Shown here piece after piece: positions 43,096 through 49,623 of a stretch of 64,000 bases of DNA. Positions within the stretch are counted from its first letter, which is position 1. Every line of letters begins with the position of its first letter. The position numbers and the translations under genes were made by a program. The notes under the pieces are model-generated. The model was not told the DNA's origin. It saw only the letters and a list, made by a program, of their open reading frames with translations, and did no database searches. Where the stretch lies: positions 186,001-250,000 of the forward strand of contig NZ_SCVD01000028.1 of NCBI RefSeq assembly GCF_004297125.1. Direction: 5' to 3'. The stretch is from Phenylobacterium sp. (GTDB taxonomy: Bacteria; Pseudomonadota; Alphaproteobacteria; Caulobacterales; Caulobacteraceae).

Positions 43096-45720
43096 ATGGG
43101 CGCCATGCGCACCGACACGCCCCAGCCGATCCGCCTCTCCGAGTATCGTCCGCCGGCCTTCCTGGTAGATGAGGTCCATCTGACCTTCGACCTGGCCCCC
43201 AACACCACCCGGGTGAAGGCGAGGCTGGCGGTGCGCCGCAACGGCGACCACAAGGACCCGCTGGTGTTCAACGGCGAGCGGCTGAAGCCGCTGTCGGTGG
43301 CCATCGACGGACGGGTGCTGGCCGAGGGCGAGCGCACGATCGACGACGAGTTCCTCACCATCCCGGACGCGCCGGACGCCTTCAGCCTGGAGACCGAGGT
43401 CGAGATCGACCCGGAGAACAACAAGGCGCTGGAAGGCCTCTACATGTCGGGCGGCCGCTACTGCACCCAGTGCGAGTCCGAGGGCTTCCGGAAGATCACC
43501 TTCTGGCCCGACCGGCCCGACGTGCTGTCCAGGTACACGGTGCGGATCGAGGCCGACAAGGCGATCCGTCACCTGCTGGCCAACGGGAACCTGGTCGACC
43601 AGGGCGACCTGCCCGGCGGCCGCCACTTCGCCGTCTGGAACGACCCCTTCCCCAAGCCCAGCTACCTGTTCGCCCTGGTCGGCGGTGAGCTGGACGTGCT
43701 GGAGGACAAGCTCACCACCATGAGCAGCCGCGTCGTGGATCTGCGCATCTTCGTCGATCCCGGCATGGCGCCGCGCGCCGCCTACGCCATGGACGCCCTG
43801 AAGCGTTCGATGAAGTGGGACGAGGAGGCCTACGGCCGCGAGTACGACCTGGACCTGTTCATGATCGTCGCCGTCCGCGACTTCAACTTCGGGGCCATGG
43901 AGAACAAGGGGCTGAACGTCTTCAACTCCTCGCTCCTGCTGGCCGACCCGGCGACCGCGACCGACGTGGACTACGAACGCATCGAGGCCGTGGTCGCCCA
44001 TGAGTATTTCCACAACTGGACCGGCAACCGCATCACCTGCCGCGACTGGTTCCAGCTCTGCCTGAAGGAGGGCCTGACGGTCTTCCGCGAACAGGGCTTC
44101 TGCGCGGACATGCGCGGCCATGCCGTGGGACGCATCAAGGCGGTGAAGGCGCTGCGTATGCGCCAGTTCGCCGAGGACCAGGGGCCGCTGGCCCACCCGG
44201 TCCGGCCTGCGGCCTACATGAAGATCGAGAACTTCTACACGGCGACGATCTACGAGAAGGGCTCCGAGGTCATCGGGATGCTGAAGACCCTGATCGGGGC
44301 CGAGGCGTTCCGGAAGGGCATGGACCTCTACTTCGACCGCTGGGACGGCCACGCGACGACGGTGGAGGCCTTCATTGAATGCTTCGCCGAGGTGTCGGGC
44401 CGCGACCTGACCGACTTCTTCGCCTGGTACGAACAGGCCGGCACCCCGCGGGTCTCGGTGGCCGGGACCTACGACGAGGCGACCAAATCCCTCGAGCTGA
44501 CCCTGACCCAGGCCAATCCGCCCACCAACGGCCAGGAGGCCAAGCGGCCCTTGCCGATCCCGGTGACCCTGGGGCTGCTGGACCACGAGGGCCGCACCCT
44601 GGCCTTCGAACGCGACGGCCAGGCGGTCGACGAGACCGTGGTGGTGCTCGACAAGGCCGAGATGAAGCTGACCCTGACCGGCGTCGACAGCCTGCCGGTG
44701 GTCTCGGCGCTGCGCGGCTTCTCGGCCCCGGTGGTGCTCAAGACCGACGCCCAGCCCAAGGAGCGCTACGTCCAGCTCGCCTCCGACCCGGACCTGTTCA
44801 ACCGCTGGGAGGCCGGCCAAGACCTGGCCGCCGACCTGATCCTCAGCCGCGCCGCCGGCAAGCCGAACGAGGTCGGCGAGGAGCGTTACGCCGAGGCCGT
44901 CGGCCGCGCCCTGGTCGACCAGGCCTCCGACCCGGCGTTCAAGGCCCTTCTGCTGGCCCTGCCGGCGGAGACCGACCTGGCGCTGCTGCGCAATCCCGTC
45001 GACCCCGCCGCGATCCACCAGGCCCGCGACGCCCTTCGGCTGCGGCTGGCGCTGCACCTGAACGCCGAGCTGCGCCACATCCACACCGGCCTGCAGGACC
45101 TTGCCCAATTCTCGCCCGACGCCGCCGGCGCGGGGCGGCGGGCCCTGCGCAACGCGGCTCTGGAGCTGATGGCCGCCAATCCCCGCGCCGAGATCGCCGA
45201 CATCGCCTTCGGCCACTACCAGGCGTCCATCAACATGACCGATATGATCGGCGGCCTGAACGCGTTGATGCTGATCGGCGGGCCGCTGTACGAGGAGGCG
45301 CTCGCCGATTTCTACGCCCGCTGGAAGGACGAGCCCCTGGTGGTCGACAAATGGTTCGCCCTGCAGGCGCGCGACCCCGGCGAGGAGGCCCTGGGCCGGA
45401 TCCTGGGCCTCACCGCCCACCCCGCCTTCGACGAGAAGAACCCCAACCGGCTGCGGGCGCTGGTCTCCAGCCTCGCCAACTTCAACCCGGCCCGCTTCCA
45501 CGATCCCAGCGGCGCGGGCTACCGCTTCCTGGCCGACCAGATCATCGCCGTGGACCGGTTCAATCCGATGACCGCGGCGCGCCTCGTCGACCCGCTCGGC
45601 GGCTGGAAGCGGCTGAAGCCCGAACTGGGCCAACTCATGCGTGCAGAGCTGGAGCGTATTGTCGCGATCGAGGGCCTGTCGAAGAACGTTTACGAATTGG
45701 CCACTCGCGCACTCGACTGA
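43096..45720 (+). CDS. pepN: Aminopeptidase N (M1 family)
   Basis: An 874-residue M1 zinc aminopeptidase that trims N-terminal residues from peptides in the cytoplasm. The catalytic zinc motif is H302-E303-x-x-H306 with E325 in the HEYFHNWTGNRITCRDWFQL helix, and the substrate-binding GAMEN motif lies at about 265-269. Length and the four-domain layout (ends in a long helical C-domain) match PepN. Two starts are close together, ATG 43096 and ATG 43105; neither has an evident Shine-Dalgarno, and the second gives MRTDTPQPIRLSEY. The pleC-like kinase follows 96 bp later on the same strand, the same order as I recall in Caulobacter. Confidence 0.96.
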   Translation: MGAMRTDTPQPIRLSEYRPPAFLVDEVHLTFDLAPNTTRVKARLAVRRNGDHKDPLVFNGERLKPLSVAIDGRVLAEGERTIDDEFLTIPDAPDAFSLETEVEIDPENNKALEGLYMSGGRYCTQCESEGFRKITFWPDRPDVLSRYTVRIEADKAIRHLLANGNLVDQGDLPGGRHFAVWNDPFPKPSYLFALVGGELDVLEDKLTTMSSRVVDLRIFVDPGMAPRAAYAMDALKRSMKWDEEAYGREYDLDLFMIVAVRDFNFGAMENKGLNVFNSSLLLADPATATDVDYERIEAVVAHEYFHNWTGNRITCRDWFQLCLKEGLTVFREQGFCADMRGHAVGRIKAVKALRMRQFAEDQGPLAHPVRPAAYMKIENFYTATIYEKGSEVIGMLKTLIGAEAFRKGMDLYFDRWDGHATTVEAFIECFAEVSGRDLTDFFAWYEQAGTPRVSVAGTYDEATKSLELTLTQANPPTNGQEAKRPLPIPVTLGLLDHEGRTLAFERDGQAVDETVVVLDKAEMKLTLTGVDSLPVVSALRGFSAPVVLKTDAQPKERYVQLASDPDLFNRWEAGQDLAADLILSRAAGKPNEVGEERYAEAVGRALVDQASDPAFKALLLALPAETDLALLRNPVDPAAIHQARDALRLRLALHLNAELRHIHTGLQDLAQFSPDAAGAGRRALRNAALELMAANPRAEIADIAFGHYQASINMTDMIGGLNALMLIGGPLYEEALADFYARWKDEPLVVDKWFALQARDPGEEALGRILGLTAHPAFDEKNPNRLRALVSSLANFNPARFHDPSGAGYRFLADQIIAVDRFNPMTAARLVDPLGGWKRLKPELGQLMRAELERIVAIEGLSKNVYELATRALD

Positions 45721-45730
45721 TGTTTCGATT

Positions 45731-45749
45731 GCCCGCGATGACCGCGGGC
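45731..45749. terminator. Short GC hairpin after pepN
   Basis: GCCCGCG, loop ATGAC, CGCGGGC is a perfect 7-bp stem 11 bp after the pepN stop, without a T-tract. It may attenuate transcription before the kinase gene. Confidence 0.35.
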
Positions 45750-45816
45750 TACGGATCAGCTTAGACTTCCGTCCGGTTCGGGAGACCGGGCGGCGGGCGA
45801 TGAGGGAGCGGCGGCC

Positions 45817-47667
45817 TTGGCCGGACGCGGGGGGCAGAATATCGCAGGCGTGACGCCCGAAAGGCGCGGCCGCGGGCGTGTATCCGGAACCCGGCTCTAT
45901 TCCCGCCCGGCCATCCTCACCGTCATCGGCCTGCTGACCGTGGTCGGTGCGCTGGGCCTCCTGCGGCTGACGCAGCTGGCGCCCGGCCGGATCGAGCTGG
46001 CGGCATGGTTCCTCGTCCCGATCGCCGCCGCCATCGCCATGGGCATGCTGCTGATCCAGGAGATGCGCCGCGTCGAGCGGGTGCAGGCCGCCCGCGCCGA
46101 TTCCGAGCAGCGCTTCCGCATGGCTGTCGAGGCTGCGCGCTGCGGCATCTGGGAATGGGACCTGGCCGCCGACCAGATCTTCATGTCCGAGGTCACCGCC
46201 AGCCTGTTCGGCTGGCGCACCGGCCTGGTGGACGGCCAGCAGGTTCTGGACCGCGTCGCCCCCGGACACCGCGACGACATGCGCGAGGCGCTGTCCACCG
46301 CCGCCATCTACGGCGACTTCGACGTCTCGTTCCGGGTGCCGCCGATCGCCGGCGCCCGCCCGGTCTGGATCGACTTCCGCGGCCGCGGCTTCGGCGACAG
46401 CCCCGACGGCGGCTTCGCCCGCATCATCGGCGTGGCCCTGGACGTCACCGAGGAGCGGCTGGCCCAGGCCCGCGCCCAGTCCGCCGAGGGCCGCCTGCGC
46501 GACGCCATCGAAAGCACCTCCGAGGCCTTCGTCCTGTGGGACCGCAACGGCCGGCTGGTGATGTGCAACAAGAACTTCCGGAGCTACTTCCAGCTCGACC
46601 CCGAGATCCTGAAGGCCGGCGTCGGCCGCGAGCAGGTCGAGCGCGCCGCGCGCCTGGCCATCCGCCAGGAGTACCCCGCTCCGGGCGGCCGCCGCGGCGT
46701 GCGCGAGGCCGAGCTGTCGGACGGCCGCTGGGTGCAGATCTCGGAACGCCCCACGGCCGAAGGCGGCCTGGTGGTCACCGCCGCCGACATCACCGTGCTG
46801 AAGACCCAGGAGGAGGCTCGCCGGATCAAGGAGGAGGAACTCCGCCGCGCGGTCATCAACCTGGAACAGAGCCAGGAGCAGCTCTCGGAGCTGGCCCGCA
46901 AGTACGAGGCCGAGAAGATCCGCGCCGAGGGCGCCAGCCAGGCCAAGAGCGAGTTCCTGGCCAATATGAGCCACGAGCTGCGTACGCCGCTGAACGCCAT
47001 CAACGGCTTCTCCGAGATCATGGCCGGCGAGATGTACGGCCCGCTGGGCGACGCCCGCTACCGCGACTACTGCCGCGACATCCTGAGCTCCGGCCAGCAC
47101 CTGCTGGCCCTGATCAACGACATCCTCGACATGTCGAAGATCGAGGCGGGCAAGCTGACCCTGCGGTTCGAACCGGTCTGCCTGGAGGAGATCGCCGAGG
47201 ACGCCCTGCGCCTGGTCCGCAACCGCGCCGAGGCCGCCGGCCTCAACCTGATCTTGGACTTCGTCGACCTGCCCGACGTGGAGGCCGACCACCGGGCCGT
47301 GAAGCAGGTCCTGCTCAACCTGCTCTCCAACGCCATCAAGTTCACCCCGCGCGGCGGCCGGGTCACGGTCCGCGGCGAGCGGCGCGAAGACGCCATGGGC
47401 GAGCGCGTGCGGATCAGCGTGCAGGACACCGGCATCGGCATCTCCGCATCCGATCTGGAGCGGCTGGCGCGGCCGTTCGAGCAGGTGGAGAGCCAGCATT
47501 CCAAGACCACCCAGGGCACCGGCCTGGGCCTCGCCCTGACCAAGTCGCTGGTCGAGATGCACGGCGGCCTGCTGGACCTGAAGAGCGCGCCCGGCCAGGG
47601 CACGGCCGCCAGCTTCGCCCTACCGGTCCGCCAGAGCCGGCCGGCGGCCATCACTGTTGCGGCCTAG
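45817..47667 (+). CDS. pleC: PleC-like membrane sensor histidine kinase
   Basis: A sensor kinase/phosphatase of about 616 residues resembling Caulobacter PleC, which controls DivK/PleD phosphorylation and polar development. Two transmembrane segments (AILTVIGLLTVVGALGLL and AAWFLVPIAAAIAMGMLL) are followed by PAS domains (about 95-215 and 225-345), a coiled coil, and HisKA with H386 in FLANMSHELRTPLNAINGFS. The segments GEMYGPLGDARYRDYCRDI, QHLLALINDILDMSKIEAGK and the ATPase motif QVESQHSKTTQGTGLGLALTKSL match the PleC/DivJ/PdhS subgroup, and the position after pepN supports PleC. The large N-terminal periplasmic domain of C. crescentus PleC seems shorter here. The start is uncertain (TTG 45817 or GTG 45850). 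The 3' end overlaps a convergent gene by 48 bp. Confidence 0.8.
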   Translation: MAGRGGQNIAGVTPERRGRGRVSGTRLYSRPAILTVIGLLTVVGALGLLRLTQLAPGRIELAAWFLVPIAAAIAMGMLLIQEMRRVERVQAARADSEQRFRMAVEAARCGIWEWDLAADQIFMSEVTASLFGWRTGLVDGQQVLDRVAPGHRDDMREALSTAAIYGDFDVSFRVPPIAGARPVWIDFRGRGFGDSPDGGFARIIGVALDVTEERLAQARAQSAEGRLRDAIESTSEAFVLWDRNGRLVMCNKNFRSYFQLDPEILKAGVGREQVERAARLAIRQEYPAPGGRRGVREAELSDGRWVQISERPTAEGGLVVTAADITVLKTQEEARRIKEEELRRAVINLEQSQEQLSELARKYEAEKIRAEGASQAKSEFLANMSHELRTPLNAINGFSEIMAGEMYGPLGDARYRDYCRDILSSGQHLLALINDILDMSKIEAGKLTLRFEPVCLEEIAEDALRLVRNRAEAAGLNLILDFVDLPDVEADHRAVKQVLLNLLSNAIKFTPRGGRVTVRGERREDAMGERVRISVQDTGIGISASDLERLARPFEQVESQHSKTTQGTGLGLALTKSLVEMHGGLLDLKSAPGQGTAASFALPVRQSRPAAITVAA

Positions 47668-48120
47668 CCGGGGCTTGGCCAGCGCGTCGCCCAACGCGGC
47701 GCGTTCGGCCTGCGGCAGGGTCGCGGCGAAGGCGACCAGCCGGCGATCCATGGCCATCCGGCTCTCGTGCTCCAGGTCCCTCGCCCGGGCCAGGCTGGCC
47801 AGCGCCATGTCGGCGTCGAACGTCTGAGCGCCGAGGCCGCGCATCGTCTCGCGCACCAGTGTCCGGGCCTCGCGCACCTTGGGGCCATAGGTGCGGGCGT
47901 ACTCCGGGTTCTGGTCGCGCCAGGCCGCCTGATGCTCGGGCGGCAGCGCGCGTATGGCCGTGAGGAGCGGGTTGCGCGGCTGGCCCGGGCCGGGCGCCGT
48001 GGCCGCGGGAGCCGCGTCCTTCGCCTTGGTCAGGTGCGCGCCCACGAAGGCGCCGCCCACGAACACGTTCAGGGCCAGCGACACGAACAGCGCGCCGTGG
48101 AGGATCGGCCGTTCGATCAT
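47620..48120 (-). CDS. Spy/CnrX-like periplasmic sensor protein
   Basis: A 166-residue protein with an N-terminal membrane anchor (HGALFVSLALNVFVGGAFVGAHL) and an all-helical periplasmic domain. The segment LTAIRALPPEHQAAWRDQNPEYARTYGPK followed by RETMRGLGAQTFDADMALASL has the paired helices of the Spy/CpxP and CnrX 'periplasmic heavy-metal sensor' fold; the LTxxQ motifs of Spy are not exact. In Cnr/Ncc systems such a protein senses metal and, through the anti-sigma factor, frees the ECF sigma factor. The gene overlaps the anti-sigma gene by 4 bp (ATGA). It converges on and overlaps the pleC-like gene by 48 bp. No metal-binding His/Met cluster is obvious. Confidence 0.78.
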   Translation of the reverse strand: MIERPILHGALFVSLALNVFVGGAFVGAHLTKAKDAAPAATAPGPGQPRNPLLTAIRALPPEHQAAWRDQNPEYARTYGPKVREARTLVRETMRGLGAQTFDADMALASLARARDLEHESRMAMDRRLVAFAATLPQAERAALGDALAKPRLGRNSDGRRPALADR

Positions 48121-48536
48121 GCGTCCTCGTCCAGGTAGAGGCTGAAGTCGTCGTCGCCGACCGCGGTGACCAGAGCGTCCGCATCTGACGCAGCCGGCGC
48201 TGATGACGCGGCATGGAGTTGCGCGCCCGCGATCACCCCCGCCGCACAGGCCGTGGCCAGGCCGACGCCCATGCCCGCCGGCAACAGCCAACCCACCCAG
48301 CGGGCCCGAGCCTTCGGCGCGCCGGCCGCGATCCGGTCGGCGAGCCCCGTCGATCCGCGCGGCGCGGCATAGCCGTCCAGCGCCGCGTCCAGGTCCGCGG
48401 CGCGGGCCAGGGCATCCCTCGCCCACGCCGGCTCGGCCGCCATCAGGGCGGCGGCGGCCTCCCGGTCGGTGTCCGGCCAGCGGGCGACGTCGCCGCCGTA
48501 GGCCTCCGCGAGGGTTTCGAAGCGGTCAGGAGTCAT
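48117..48536 (-). CDS. Membrane anti-sigma factor candidate
   Basis: A 139-residue protein with a cytoplasmic N-terminal domain (MTPDRFETLAEAYGGDVARW, acidic and helical), one transmembrane segment (WLLPAGMGVGLATACAAGVIAG) and a short periplasmic tail. This plan and its position directly after an ECF sigma gene (11-bp overlap) mark an anti-sigma factor of the CnrY/zinc-independent kind; no HxxxCxxC zinc motif of ZAS anti-sigma factors is present. The N-terminus AYGGDVARWP resembles other alphaproteobacterial short regulatory proteins in such clusters. It probably binds the sigma factor at the membrane until the Spy/CnrX-like protein signals. Family assignment is by context. Confidence 0.75.
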   Translation of the reverse strand: MTPDRFETLAEAYGGDVARWPDTDREAAAALMAAEPAWARDALARAADLDAALDGYAAPRGSTGLADRIAAGAPKARARWVGWLLPAGMGVGLATACAAGVIAGAQLHAASSAPAASDADALVTAVGDDDFSLYLDEDA

Positions 48537-49080
48537 GCCGTCCCTCCTTCATGTCGATCAGCGCGACACGCAGGGCGCGGCGGCCACGGCCCAGCAGGCT
48601 CTCCATGGCCTCGACACTCACGCCCATCACGGCGGCGGCCTCGATGTTGCCGAGTTCCTGATAGTGGCAGAGTACGATGGCCTCGCGCTGGCGGTCCGGC
48701 AGGGCCTGGAGCGCCTGGGCCACGCGCCGTCCGGCGTCCAGCGCCTGAAGGCCGCGGTCCGGCCCCGGACCTTCGTCCGTCTGCTCGGGCGGTTCGGCGT
48801 AGGCCAGTTCGCGCCGGCGGCGAAGCCGGTCGTAGCAGAGGTTCAGCGCCACGCGATGCAGCCATGTATCGAACCGCGCCGCGCCCGGCCGCCACGTGGG
48901 CGCCTGTTTCCAGACCCGCAGGAAGGCGTCCTGGGCCACGTCCTCCGCCTCCGCGCCGTCCCCCAGCATGCGGCCGGCCAGGGAAAGCAGGCGTGGAAGC
49001 TTTCGCGCGACCAGCGCACGCGCCGCGGCCGGATCGCCCGACGCGACGCGCGACAAGAGCTCCTCGTCGGGATCTCCCAA
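48526..49080 (-). CDS. ECF-family RNA polymerase sigma factor
   Basis: A 184-residue ECF sigma factor with regions 2 and 4 only. Region 2 is visible as LLSLAGRMLGDGAEAEDVAQDAF and following LRVWKQAPTW, then DTWLHRVALNLCYDRLRRRR; region 4 as LQALPDRQREAIVLCHYQEL followed by the helix-turn-helix ALMGVSVEAMESLLGRGRRALR. Such factors redirect RNA polymerase to a stress regulon, usually including their own operon. The ORF opens with a TTG (LGDPDEELLS); an internal GTG at codon 12 is an alternative. It is followed by anti-sigma and sensor genes and preceded 29 bp upstream by an EF-hand gene, all on one strand. Confidence 0.9.
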   Translation of the reverse strand: MGDPDEELLSRVASGDPAAARALVARKLPRLLSLAGRMLGDGAEAEDVAQDAFLRVWKQAPTWRPGAARFDTWLHRVALNLCYDRLRRRRELAYAEPPEQTDEGPGPDRGLQALDAGRRVAQALQALPDRQREAIVLCHYQELGNIEAAAVMGVSVEAMESLLGRGRRALRVALIDMKEGRHDS

Positions 49081-49109
49081 GCCTGACCTCGCCTAAGGCG
49101 GCGGGCGGA

Positions 49110-49559
49110 CTATTGGGCGCCTGCGCCGCCACGCCGCTGCCGCATCATGAGCAACTCGCCCTTGGAGAGCCACCCATCCTTGTTGGTGTCGGCGGTCTGG
49201 AAGCGCCGCTCGCTCATCGCGCTGAGCTCGATCTTGGTGACGGCGCCGTCCTTGTTGGCGTCCATGCGCATCAGCATGCCCCCGGGCGGACCGCCGTTCG
49301 GCCCCTTCCGTCCGGCCGCGTCGGCCTTCTTGGCGGCGGCGTCGGCTTCGGCTTGCGTGATCTTGCCGTCCTTGTTGGCGTCCATGCGGGCGAACATGCG
49401 GGTCTGGCGCTCGGCGTTGACGGCCTTGAACTCGGCCAGGGTCACCTTGCCGTCGCGGTTGGTGTCGGGGTTCGGCGGTTCGCGGCCGGGCGCAGGCTGG
49501 GCCTGGGCGGCGGTGGCGAGAAGCGTGGCCGCGGCCAGGCTGAGAAGAAGTCGTGTCAT
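49110..49559 (-). CDS. Exported EF-hand calcium-binding protein
   Basis: A 149-residue periplasmic protein with a signal peptide (LLLSLAAATLLATAAQA) and four canonical EF-hand loops: DTNRDGKVTLAE, DANKDGKITQAE, DANKDGAVTKIE and DTNKDGWLSKGE. All have acidic residues at loop positions 1, 3, 5 and 12, so calcium binding is likely. A Lys/Ala/Gly-rich linker separates the second and third hands. It is the first gene of a run with the ECF sigma factor, anti-sigma factor and Spy/CnrX-like protein, which suggests that it is part of the sensing system or a target of the sigma factor. Small EF-hand proteins of this type are frequent in Caulobacteraceae but their roles are unknown. Confidence 0.88.
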   Translation of the reverse strand: MTRLLLSLAAATLLATAAQAQPAPGREPPNPDTNRDGKVTLAEFKAVNAERQTRMFARMDANKDGKITQAEADAAAKKADAAGRKGPNGGPPGGMLMRMDANKDGAVTKIELSAMSERRFQTADTNKDGWLSKGELLMMRQRRGGAGAQ

Positions 49560-49623
49560 GGATCCTCGGGACTTTGGTGTCGTGCCCTCGCGACTTGAAC
49601 GGCCGAGGCGGCGAAGTCCGTCG

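Noticed and set aside
42988..47562. A 1524-codon open frame on the minus strand opposite pepN and the pleC-like gene
   Set aside because: It is the antisense of two well-conserved genes and reads as Gly/Ala/Val/Leu/Gln/His/Arg-rich repeats typical of GC-rich shadow frames. It has no domain or sensible start.
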